Assembly (NCBI GenBank): GCA_933228895.1
Contig: OW121848.1
Coordinates: forward strand, 134,248,615-134,312,614
Direction of reading: 5' to 3'
DNA: 64,000 nt
Origin: Platycnemis pennipes
Lineage: Eukaryota > Arthropoda > Insecta > Odonata > Platycnemididae
Made by a program: the position numbers and the translations under genes. Under the pieces are notes generated by a model. That model was not told where the DNA came from and searched no databases. It saw only the letters and a list, made by a program, of their open reading frames with translations. Numbering within the stretch: position 1 is the stretch's first letter; each line of letters begins with the position of its first letter. This document shows, one piece after another, positions 11,721-21,065 of the stretch.

Positions 11721-12170
11721 CAAAATGGAAACTACACTTTGCCTATCTTTCATTCATCTATGTCCCCCAATCTTTGTTTTCTTTCTATACCCAGCTTTCA
11801 TCTCGAAAACAACATTCCTGAGTTAAGCAACTTCTTATCCTGATTTCCCATGCTACATTTTATAACAGTTACGCTAGAATTATCATTAGGTTGTTGTACA
11901 TTCCTCATTTTTATTGATAACAGCACCATATCTTACATCATATTATATATTTGCCGTGCACTCTCTTATCTAAAAACACAATTTAAAAGAAAATTTGTCC
12001 CCAAATAGTATTTATAAGAAAGTTTTTCTCTCTAAAATATTATTTTTTGTTAGTAGAGTCGCTGGACTCAATTGATAATGGATAAATCAGTGAGAGGGTG
12101 AGGTTTTAAAACGAGCGCTCTCGCAAAATGGGTGAAGATGGCCATTAATCCTGAGTCTTGCACATATTAT
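11721..12170. other. No gene recognised
   Basis: This AT-rich sequence may include more of the adjacent LINE relic, but I could not read further protein matches. Confidence 0.35.
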
Positions 12171-12174
12171 TTTA

Positions 12175-12330
12175 AGGGAATTTGGTTGGCGAATGGCTTG
12201 ATAGCTTCCAATCCAGAGTGCCGGGGTTCGTATTTTGCCATTGATTTTGATTTTTCCGTTACTGTTGTGGCCCAAACTTCAGAACTGTATGAAGATATTA
12301 CAACTTGGGCATTATCCGCCAAATGAGACT
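12175..12330 (+). mobile_element. tRNA-derived SINE copy
   Basis: A-box-like TTGGTTGGCGAATGGCTTGA and B-box-like CCGGGGTTCGTATT lie 40-50 bases apart. The body ends in ATTATCCGCCAAA, also present in reverse complement near 16710, which links the two as one SINE family. Confidence 0.5.
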
Positions 12331-13935
12331 ATAAAGCCTGTTCTTTTTCGTTTTAATTAGGTTAATTTCGATGTCGGGTTTCTTTCACTCCATTCTCCCC
12401 ACCTTTTTAAATCATAACTAAGTACTCATAAATCATTTAAGACATAAATAACCTCCGTTGTATGTCACTTACCTTTATAACGGTAAATTATCCCTTATAA
12501 TCTTCCACGACCGATGTGTCGAAATTCAGGGCAGCAATTGAATTTTTCACCTTTTTAACGATCTTAAATTTACAATAATTATGCATCGACTCTTCAAAAG
12601 CGGGAACCCTATAAAATACTCGATCATTGTAGTACGTAATATTCATATTCAAAGTGGTAAATGAAAGCTGATAAAAAAGAAAATTTAAAAAGAAATATTG
12701 ATGATACTTCGACCGAATGGCGTGAGAGGGTTTAGATGTGTATGTATCTGCTCTTATGCTCGGTAAATAATGAAATCCGGAAAAGCCACGGGGATGTCTT
12801 GAAATATTACTCAAATCGTATCATGATTTCAATTCTGGGATATGAAATGAACCTCTGAACTCTTCCTACATCCTGAAAAAACCTCTGGGGATGAAGAAAT
12901 TTCAGACGCGCGAGCCCATTCATAATTCAGGTGGCTGTCGCCGGCAGAAAAGTTCATTCCATGATTACAAGAGCTACTTGCGAGCCTCGGGAGTCAAGCA
13001 TAAAAAATGGAAGATGCCAATAAACGAAAATAATAACGTGAATATTCAATACTAATGGTTGAGCTACGATTTTGGCATTAATTTTACGTTGCATTTACAG
13101 TCATGAATGCATCTATAAATGACAGTGCAATACGATCGTACTTGTTTGATTTATTTAACCATAGGTACTTGGGGTAGAATTTGGTCATTATTGAACCTAG
13201 GAATCCAAAGGTGAAAAAAATATGTGCGTCTATCGAGCGCAAAAAAATGTGCTTTGCACGTTTTCCAAAACAACACCTATAATCTCCCTGAAGATAACTA
13301 GAAAAATAAACAACAGATTCTTGAATGTGGACAGTGATAGTGAAGGAAAAGGCTTGATGATAAACTTATATTCATATTACTGATGTCTATCCCATTATCG
13401 TTTGAAAATTTTTCAAGAGACTAAAAGTCAACCATTTCTTTCCAAAATGAATAAATGATTCACCATGCATTTTAACTTTGGGCACGCAATCGTAACATTT
13501 AAGTCAATCATAAAGAAGAAAAAAAGGTTCAGGAGAAACAAATTATAAGTGGGGGTTCCGAAAAATTTTTCTGCCCACAAATTACAAAAAAATTGGCATA
13601 TGTGAACATGCATGATCTATTTTTTTCAAAAATTCACATAATTTAAGTTAAGACAAAAATACCGTAAAACTTTTGACTCCCATGTAGCCATAGAATTAAC
13701 TTTATTTTATATTTTACTTTGAATATCTATTTGTGAAAAATTGAGCCATCCGAAACATCCGAAGTTTTTATACTGCACTATATACTATGCTGTATGTACC
13801 CAAGATGCTCGCCTTTAGCTATAATATTTTATATGATTCTCATTTTCCAGGATATAGGTAAGTATTTTCTGAAAATACTTGCATATGCGTGGATGCCTTA
13901 TGACAAGGATTACAATTGTCCCTGAAACTTATGGA
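12331..13935. other. AT-rich DNA, no gene recognised
   Basis: No coding domain was found. A fragment at 13546-13575 (AAGTGGGGGTTCCG and nearby) faintly resembles the subterminal AAGTGGGGGTCTGAGG of the hAT element at 17135 and may be an old hAT remnant. Confidence 0.4.
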
Positions 13936-13939
13936 GGCA

Positions 13940-14370
13940 TAACCCAGGAGCAGTGTCTTCCTTTATCCTTCCTCCACCCTTACACTCATCTCGTCTTGTT
14001 GCCCGAGTTCACCGCCTCCTCATTTCCTCCACCTCCTTCAATCTGCCTACATAGTATTACTCCCTTATTCCCATCCTCCTCGGTGCCAAGGAAACCCCCG
14101 TAGCAGCGACAAACCCTCGCAGGAAAATTTAGATTGATGAGGAGGCATCAATTCGTCAGAAAGGAGCACCTTCCCTGCTCCCTCCACATTCCGATTCCAC
14201 TCACTCCCGATGCGACACAATTCTCTAAAAACAGACGCCTCGCAAAGATACCGACGCGACCAAGGGTGCGGTTAGGGGTGGAGGGGAAGGGGTGGCTGGC
14301 TATCCCGAGGGACCGGGGTGAATGAGAAGGGTGTTGCACCCGCGTGTTTCCTCGGCAGGACGAATGCGGA
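13940..14370. other. GC-rich islet, C-rich then G-rich
   Basis: The plus strand is C/T-rich at 13950-14100 and G-rich at 14265-14370. No coding domain was recognised. Confidence 0.4.
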
Positions 14371-14392
14371 AAGGGACGCGTGTGGTTACCCA

Positions 14393-14427
14393 TTCTGCAT
14401 CTGAATGTTTCCCATTCAGATGCAGAA
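14393..14427. repeat. Perfect short hairpin (15-bp stem)
   Basis: TTCTGCATCTGAATG and its exact reverse complement are separated by the 5-base loop TTTCC. It could form a stable cruciform or RNA hairpin. No terminator or regulatory role is implied in this eukaryotic context. Confidence 0.85.
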
Positions 14428-14794
14428 GAGCATGTGGCAGGCGAATAGGCCGCATGAAAATGAATTTTTTGAAAAAAAATTAGCTTCTGAAAAAAAAATA
14501 AAGTGCGTCTCCAAACATACCTATACTAAATAATTATACTTTAAGTTTTTGCTGCAGACGCGTATTTCGTGTGGGAAATATGAACTCTTTTTGTTCGCGG
14601 TCAGTCAGTCCATTTGTCGTTTCGGTCCATCCGGTTGATGTAGTCTGAATATCCGTAGTTTTTCGATGTAGGATCAGGCCCGGTGAAAAAAAGCCATAAC
14701 GCAGATCTCGCAGAAGAAAATTCACATATGTTCCAGAGAAACTGCATTAGGAACACATTATCACGAATAGGAACTGAATTAGGAACACAATATC

Positions 14795-14886
14795 GCGTCT
14801 CTCATTGAATCACGGTGAAGCCGCACGTGACAGTCTATTCGATCACTCATTTCTTAACTGGAAGGATATTCTTCATGGAATTCAAG
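14795..14886 (+). repeat. Identical 92-bp direct repeat, copy 1
   Basis: The 92 bases beginning GCGTCTCTCATTGAATCACG recur without a single difference at 15557-15648. The family is unknown. The copies do not start with TG and end with CA, as LTRs would. Confidence 0.9.
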
Positions 14887-15556
14887 AGAAACCATGACAT
14901 TCAAAGAGAAACCGTTATTAATGGCTTTAAATACAGGATAAAAGAAAATGTCAGAGGAAAATTGCATTTTGTGAGCAACAAAATCAGGGAATTTTGTGCA
15001 TTTTACAATAGGATTAGAAGAAAGATATTGGCTGAGAGGATTATTCAAGGAGGCTTCATGAAGATCAGTAGTAGGAAAGAGAGGAATAAACGTTACAGTG
15101 TACATGTTGAGGAATTGCATTGACATAGCCGTGGTCATGTATACCTCACAGCAACTTAGACGCCAAAACCTAAAAAAAACAGCCAGTCTCTTAACAAAAT
15201 CAGCGTTGGCACTAATTAAGAGAAAATGCTCAGATAACTTTATATCCGGGTAATATATTACTTTTCAATGAGCCTGTTCCAAGTTCTTGATTTTGCGTTC
15301 TACGATCGTGATTGTTGCATGAAAACGATTAGTACTATTACATATCTTAGGAAACTCGCTAGTTTTGCCAACGTCGGATTTCAATTGAGTCGAGTGACTT
15401 ACTAGGCAGGACGCGGAACGAGCGACAAGGGCAGTTTGAGAACGGACACTTCCGTTCTCGGAATTCTCACATTAATCACATATTATCTTGCAAGCTGGCA
15501 TCGCGCTAACTACACACAATAAATATACCGTTTTAAAGTCGAGAGATTCATAGAAA
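14887..15556. other. Unrecognised DNA between identical repeats
   Basis: This segment contains an open frame (14815-15123 with the repeat) that is Lys/Arg-rich and without a recognised domain. No terminal repeats or target-site duplications are visible. Confidence 0.35.
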
Positions 15557-15648
15557 GCGTCTCTCATTGAATCACGGTGAAGCCGCACGTGACAGTCTAT
15601 TCGATCACTCATTTCTTAACTGGAAGGATATTCTTCATGGAATTCAAG
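15557..15648 (+). repeat. Identical 92-bp direct repeat, copy 2
   Basis: This copy is identical to 14795-14886. The sequence after it (TTTCAGCTGATAAAC) differs from that after copy 1 (AGAAACCATGACATTC), so the duplication ends exactly at AATTCAAG. Confidence 0.9.
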
Positions 15649-16009
15649 TTTCAGCTGATAAACAACTACTAGGAAGCGAAAAACGACAGGTGGGCAGAAA
15701 ACGTGGTTTTATTCGGAAGAATATTTGCCAATGACGGAATTACTGAAGGCATGGTCATAAATGTAAATGAATTTTGTGAAATGCAAAAAAAAACTTATAT
15801 ATTTTTTCAACTTAGGTTGAAATTTAACGCTGTTTTTTGGCATTCCTATCATTTTTGTCTTATTCATACAGATACTATTTTGCATCATCTGCATAAAACA
15901 AGACTGACTTGCACCAAAGTTATAATAGAGCAATTGCATGTCTTAGATTCACGGGAAATGTTGCTGCTCCTTATATAGAGAGCGTTTAATAAATTCAATA
16001 GAACCATAT

Positions 16010-16560
16010 ACCTCATCATCATCGGTCAACAATCCTACGATTGGTTTGACGCAGCCCTCCACTCGATTCTTCTATCAGCCAACCTCTTTATATTAACGTA
16101 GTTCCTCTCTTTCACGTCCTTTACAACCTGTTCCATGTAACTCATACGAGGCCTGCCTCTTCCATTTTTCCCGTTCACTTTTCCCTCGACGATTGTCTTC
16201 ATCAGGCCATATTGTCTTAAGATATGGCCGATAGAGTTGTTCCGTCTTCTTTTTAGAGTTGTCGGCAGACTTCTCTTTTCTCCCACTCTTCTAAGGACAC
16301 TCTCGTTACTGACTCGGTCGATACATTTAATCTTCATCTATATTCTGTTGCACCACATTTCGAATGCTTCCACCCTTTTCTTTTCCGTTGCTCTCATTGT
16401 TCATGCCTCACAGCCATAAAGAAACACACTCCAGATGTACGTTCTGATGAATTGTTCCATACTTCTACACCTGTATTTCCAGCTGTCAGTAAATTCCTCT
16501 TTTGATGGAATGCCCTCTTTGCCTGGGCTATTCAACTGACTATTTATCAAATATTGTCTC
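16010..16560 (-). mobile_element. LINE 3' fragment (RTE/CR1-type, GAT-tail family)
   Basis: The minus strand encodes the C-terminal part of a non-LTR retrotransposon polyprotein. An upstream piece reads VFLYGCEAWTM (near 16430). After one stop come RVSNESVLRRVGEKRSL (near 16300), GHILRQYGLMKTIVEGKV and GRGRPRMSYMEQVVKD, then a terminal LADRRIEWRAASNQS. The 3' end has the phrase CCAATCGTAGGATTGTTGACC followed by a GATGATGAT run at 16012-16022, which recurs in other copies (50600, 39060, 61105). The fragment is truncated at its 5' end, and a 100-codon frame remains open at 16035-16337. It is not functional alone because the reverse transcriptase core is missing. Confidence 0.75.
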
Positions 16561-16589
16561 TCACTTAAGAAGAAAACTACGAGGTAGCT

Positions 16590-16860
16590 ACGGTAGTCAG
16601 ATCATGAAACAATCCGGCCTAGCTACCAAAAGTTCGAGGGCTTGAATTCCGCCTATGGCATGTACTTATTGTTTGTCTTGGTTTCAAGCTACGGATTAAG
16701 TGCCTTTTGGCGGATAACTGTGGCAGTTGGAGCGCCGTACACATAGGTTCGACAAAATAACACTACGATAATATCCCTTTTATGACCTGGTGGTAGCAAG
16801 AGTGCCGGCTACCCACATTTATACACTGGAATCGAACCCCGGTATCATTTTCATGTTTAT
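16590..16860 (-). mobile_element. SINE fragment with B box
   Basis: The minus strand carries a near-perfect B box GGGGTTCGATTCC at 16836-16848 and, further on, TTATCCGCCAAAAGGCAC, the segment shared with the SINE at 12175. A second B-box-like CTTGAATTCCGCC on the plus strand at 16641-16653 suggests two opposed or nested tRNA-like pieces. Confidence 0.4.
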
Positions 16861-16899
16861 AGGACTCCCTATTTCCGGTTCATGACTCCCTATTTATAT

Positions 16900-16907
16900 A
16901 CCTGAAT
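16900..16907 (+). repeat. hAT target-site duplication (left)
   Basis: ACCTGAAT directly precedes the 5' end of the hAT element and is repeated exactly at 20942-20949. An 8-bp duplication is the hallmark of hAT insertion. Confidence 0.95.
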
Positions 16908-17237
16908 CAGTGGCGAGGCGTGCGGTCATCTCTGGATTCGCCGATGACTAAACCAAAATGTGAAACTAAAGAAGGATTTATAGAAGATCATAAACTGTTT
17001 GAGAGTATACGAACAACGGTAGTTGTTCCTTTTTGTCAAAGAAACAACGTAAAAAGACCAAATTTAAGCTACAGATTCGCTCATTATAGAGAATCTGTAT
17101 CGGTGTCAATACCCCACTACGCTGAGGACGAATTTTAAGTGGGGGTCTGAGGCAAAGTTTTTCCCCACCACTGGACGGCCCTGCCTAACGAGAGTCTCCG
17201 AACGTGGCCGATTGACGCCGAGCGGGCGAGGATTCTC

Positions 17238-17361
17238 CAGTTTCAGAGATGACTTGCCTAGCTTAACGCCATACGCAATAACAGCCCCGCGCCCACCCTC
17301 GCCCATCCCCTCCACTGAAGTCGGCTATGGCGATTAGCTAGGCAAGTCATCTCTAAAACTG
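17238..17361. repeat. Internal inverted repeat of the hAT element
   Basis: Left arm 17238-17273 (starting CAGTTTCAGAGATGACTTGC) and right arm 17326-17361 are reverse complements with about three mismatches around a 52-base loop. The stem lies in the 5' leader between the terminal repeat and the transposase start. It could be a transposase-binding or structural feature, or a remnant of a smaller insertion. Confidence 0.8.
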
Positions 17362-17603
17362 GCGCATCGGTCGCTTGTTCGTCTTCTGACGGCAACGTTC
17401 GGCAGCTCTCGTTAGGGAGGGCCGCCTGGAGTGGGAGGTGGGAGTCCGGAAGGGGCCCCCTTGAAGTCGCTCTAATAAGCTACTAGACACGTGGTTTTGT
17501 TTTGGTGCGTGCGGTTGAGTGGTCGTGCTGTGTTTTTGTTTTATCTTTATCATTGTGTGCCGGTTACAATTTTGTTTGGATATCAGTAATAACACTTTGT
17601 GAA

Positions 17604-19884
17604 ATGGCGTGTGCGGAAGAAAACTGTGATCTGGTTGTTAAGCTAAAACAAAAACCCTTCAGTTCACTTCCATTTGAGGAGAAGCTGGCTATTATTCAGG
17701 GCGGCCGTCCGTGTCCTCCGTTAGTGAACCTGACTTGTAAAGTGACCGAAAAGACTAGGTCTTATAATAGGCACTTCACTGTTTCGAACTACGAGTACCA
17801 TACTTGGATGTGCGGGAGTGAAAATTTTTCAAAATTATTTTGCTGGCCTTGTCTTTTATTTTCCAAAATTTCTAACAAAAATATTTGGGTTACAACTGGT
17901 TTTTGTAATTTAAGTGGACTCACTAAATCCGCAAAAAGTCATGAAAAATCCGAAAGTCATCTTCAAAGTGTTATGGATCATTATAATTTCGGAAAACAAA
18001 GAGTTGACGAAGGCTTGAATAACACACTTAGAATCAATAATACCTTACACAATCAAAAAGTGAAAAAGAATCGAGAGATTTTGAAACGCTTGATTGATGT
18101 TACGTGTTTTTTAGCTAAACAAGAACTGCCGTTTCGTGGACACGACGAAAAGAATGAGTCTATGAACAAAGGGAATTATGTAGAAACTTTAAATCTCTTG
18201 AAAAGGTGGGATCCAGTGCTAAAAGGGCATTTACAATCGTCTACAGTGTTTAAAGGAATATCCAGTGATATTCAAAATGAACTAATTAGTGTTGTTAGTA
18301 ATGTTGTGAGCGAAACAATAGTGAAGGAAACGGAAAATTCTGATTTTGTTTCCATCATGCTAGATGAGACGTCTGATGTTAGGAGCAGGTCACAGCTCTC
18401 AACTGTATTGAGGTACGTAAATAAAATCGATGGGGTTGTAAAAGAGAGGTTTATAGGGTTTTCAGACGTTAGTGCTGATCGAACTGCAGACGGTTTATTC
18501 AAGCATGTGGACAATGTTGTAAAAATGTACAATATAGGAACAAAGCTCATTGCTCAAACATATGATGGAGCAGCAGTAATGTCGGGCCACTTGTCAGGGT
18601 TACAAAGAAAAGTGCAGGAAGAGTATCCAATGGCTTTGTTTACTCACTGCTATGCACACGTGTTAAACTTAGTCTTGTCTCAGGGAGTGGTTGACATCAC
18701 TGAATGTAAAGCATTTTTTTCAACTCTAAGTGGAATTTCGACTTTTTCGTCTCACTCAAGTAAGAGATCATTTGCTATTCAAGAGTACTTAAAAAAGTCG
18801 ATCCCATCGTTTGCTCCCAATAGATGGTGCTTCACTTCTAGGCTTGTCAACACTGTAGAAAAATATCGGGAAGTTATCATTAAATTTTTTTCAAATATTC
18901 ATGAAAATATTGATGATGAGTGGAAAGCAGCCGACAGGTGTGCAGCATACGGCTTCAAGAAGTTTTTAGAAAGTTTCCAAAATGTATTTCTCCTTAACAC
19001 TTTTTCCCCTATGTTCATGCAAACTGATATTATTTACAGCATATTGCAAAGTGAACACCTTGATATTATGACTTGTTTGAATGTTATTCGGGACTTTGAA
19101 AACCAGCTGATAATTGACAGAAAAGGGTTTGTTCATTGCACTGAATGCAAAAAAAAGTTAGCCGCAAATAGAATCACAGAAGAAGATAAATGTAGCAAGT
19201 GTGAGATCATTGGCTTTAAGCCAGTGTGGGAAAAAACTGTTTCTATGCTAGGACCTCCCTCTTTTTCTAGAAAACGAGCTATCAATGAAACCGATAAAAC
19301 TCTAACTCCTGAAGAAAAATATAGACAGCTTTACTTCTCAATTATTGACAACCTTTTGGGTCACCTGAAGGGTCGTTTCTCATCATTGGAGAAATTACAA
19401 TTTTTTGAAATTTTAAATCCAAGAAAATTCAAAACTTTTTCAGAAGCAAAGAATTTTCCAGAGAAAGTGTTGTGTGACCTCCATAAAATGTATCCACACA
19501 TTTTTGACCAGCGGGGACTAAAAAATGAACTGACTGTGCTCTATAGAACTTCCATATTCCAAGACAAAAGCCCCCGAACGTTATTGCAATTTTTGAAAGA
19601 TGAGCATTTAGGTACTCTACGCTTTTAGTGAAGTGTTCCGCTTGGCTAAGCTTATCTGCACAATACCAGCCACAACTGCCTCAGTGGAGAGGAGTTTTTC
19701 TGCACTTAAAAGAGTACATACTTTCAAGAGATCCACGCAAGGAGAAGAACGTATGAGTAACCTGGCTTTGCTGTCAATTGAGAAAGAACTCTTGGAGACC
19801 ATAAAAGGTGGAGAAGACTTCTACGAAACTGTTATTAAAAAATTCACTGCAAAAACTCGGAGAATCGAGTTCATGTACAAATGA
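17604..19884 (+). pseudogene. hAT transposase (ZMYM1/P52rIPK-like), one frameshift
   Basis: The likely start is the ATG at 17604 (MACAEENCDL). Upstream in-frame sequence is open but has no good ATG and no family resemblance. Residues about 57-120 form a TTF-type zinc finger (C80-x2-C83, later H113 and H119). The catalytic core follows: D254 in LDETSDV and D321 in YDGAAVMSG are the expected first two acidic residues, and C349-x2-H352 in HCYAHVLNL is the hAT C-x2-H motif. A separate zinc-ribbon-like pair, C512-x2-C515 and C530-x2-C533, lies in the insertion domain. The first frame stops at TAG 19626-19628. The hATC dimerisation segment (TIPATTASVERSFSALKR) continues in the +1 frame to TGA at 19882-19884. 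One surplus T in the TTTT run at 19623-19626 accounts for the shift. Such proteins cut and reinsert the element in the nucleus; some relatives are domesticated host genes, but position between intact terminal repeats argues for a transposon copy. A sequencing error in the T run cannot be excluded. Confidence 0.9.
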
Positions 19885-19969
19885 GGTAGGAATGTTTTGC
19901 TTGTTTTATTAATATGTATTTATAAGAGTAAAGTGACCATTGCGCGTAAATACTTTTGTAATCGCCTAA

Positions 19970-19973
19970 TTAA
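19970..19973 (+). repeat. piggyBac TTAA target site (left)
   Basis: TTAA immediately precedes CCCTTCAA and is duplicated at 20798-20801, as for piggyBac insertion. Confidence 0.9.
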
Positions 19974-20797
19974 CCCTTCAACGCCGTCAAATTATAGAGA
20001 AGAGACTCAAGTTCTTTCAAGAAGTGCAGCTCAGTAAACCTACCAAAGTCAGAGTCAGTTGAACCTGTCGCTTTTCTGGATGGAATATTATAGGAGTTTT
20101 ATTTTATTCTTACAAACAATTTAGTGGCTTACTTTTTATCGCTTACTTCGTAAGTGCTTCGTTCCGCAAGCCGTACGCTTCAAACTGAGGAATATTTGTG
20201 TCTTTTCTTTATCAGGGTTGTTACTTACCTACCGTCAATTATGGCATGTGCAGGAAAGAAAATGTTGGTGGAGTTGAGTAATCAACAGGTTGAGGACGTC
20301 TTGCTTGAAAGTGACTAAGCAAAGAATATTGAGTTCTGATAGCAACAGTGAGAATGACATAAAGGATCGCCCCGAAGTTGATGCGTTGGTGTTTGAAGAT
20401 TTGGATGAGGTAGAGGATGAAGCTTCAGATTTTGCTTGGAAGAACATTTCCAGTTATAAAGGTAAAAGAGAAAATTCCATTGGTAATTTCGGTCCACAGG
20501 GCAGAGCAAAAAATTAGCAAAATATTGAATCAATATTTCAATTTTTTTTGTTGACGATTTAGTAGCAATGATTGCGGAAGAAAATAATTGTTATGCAAAG
20601 AAAATTAGTAAAACAAACAATAGAACATTTGCTGTAGAACAATGAGTGCCAGGCTGCCATATATCAGACAATATGCTTCCAAGACTGACTGAAAGCCTAA
20701 AGTCATTGATCGCAGGTCTTCATATGGTATCAAAACATTTATATCTCCTCCGTCGACTGGATTAAAATCCATTTAAACCTCCTCCGGGCTTGAAGGG
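19974..20797 (+). mobile_element. Internally deleted piggyBac-type element, 824 bp
   Basis: Ends are CCCTTCAACGCC and, in reverse complement, CCCTTCAAGCCC, flanked on both sides by TTAA, the signature of the piggyBac superfamily. It contains only the N-terminal part of a transposase, in broken frames, so the DDD catalytic core has been lost. The insertion lies inside the hAT element downstream of its gene, so it is younger than the hAT insertion or travelled with it. Confidence 0.88.
20241..20645 (+). pseudogene. piggyBac transposase N-terminal remnant
   Basis: A start codon at 20241 opens a 25-codon frame (MACAGKKMLVELSNQQ) that stops at 20316-20318. The next frame, readable from about 20329, is acidic (SSDSNSENDIKDRPEVDAL) and ends GNFGPQGRAKN, resembling the region just before the catalytic domain in piggyBac-derived transposases. 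After another shift VAMIAEENNCYAK (near 20560-20605) matches the conserved E-T-N-R-Y-A-like stretch of the family. At least two frameshifts plus the missing core make it a pseudogene. Confidence 0.75.
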
Positions 20798-20801
20798 TTA
20801 A
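20798..20801 (+). repeat. piggyBac TTAA target site (right)
   Basis: This is the right copy of the TTAA target duplication. Confidence 0.9.
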
Positions 20802-20941
20802 TGCAATACTTCCTAAAGATTCTGTGCCAGGAGAATAAACATGGAATTGGTATATGTGTTTCTCGGCAACCATGCCGCGAATTGGCCGACCTACCCTTTG
20901 CATCTGCGATGACTAGTCAAAATCATCACGCCTCGCCACTG

Positions 20942-20949
20942 ACCTGAAT
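20942..20949 (+). repeat. hAT target-site duplication (right)
   Basis: ACCTGAAT is an exact copy of 16900-16907. Confidence 0.95.
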
Positions 20950-20984
20950 GTGTCTAGGACACAGTAATGAACTTGGAGAGCGTC

Positions 20985-21065
20985 CAAATTCAGAACTTTG
21001 TCCTTTCGCTAACCACATGTTAATGCCGACGCGTGGTTTCTCTCCACCCGGTCGGGCGGGACAAA
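20985..21065 (+). mobile_element. SINE tail fragment
   Basis: GTTAATGCCGACGCG followed by GGTTTCTCTCCACCC is the conserved 3' tail also seen at 53137, 4860 and 40505. No SINE head is visible immediately upstream; it may be truncated. Confidence 0.4.

Larger units (their letters stand above)
16908..20941 (+). mobile_element. hAT DNA transposon, 4034 bp, with nested piggyBac element
   Basis: The element begins CAGTGGCGAGGCGTG and ends with its exact reverse complement, a 15-bp terminal inverted repeat of typical hAT form, inside perfect 8-bp duplications ACCTGAAT. It holds a transposase gene of the ZMYM1/P52rIPK-like hAT group (TTF zinc finger, DUF4371-type core, C-terminal hATC dimerisation segment). 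About 700 bases of 5' non-coding sequence include a strong internal hairpin. An 824-bp piggyBac-type element has inserted between the gene and the 3' terminal repeat. Matching ends and a nearly open gene suggest a fairly recent insertion. It is probably non-autonomous now because of the frameshift. Confidence 0.95.

Noticed and set aside
16836..16848. Possible tRNA gene at a near-perfect B box
   Set aside because: No matching A box, anticodon arm or acceptor pairing is present at tRNA spacing, so it fits a SINE fragment.
17502..17603. In-frame extension upstream of the hAT transposase ATG
   Set aside because: It begins with TTG, is hydrophobic and unlike the family N-terminus. ATG at 17604 followed by MACAEEN is a better start.
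18272..18550. Antisense open frame inside the hAT transposase gene
   Set aside because: It is a shadow of the real coding strand, which carries conserved hAT motifs.
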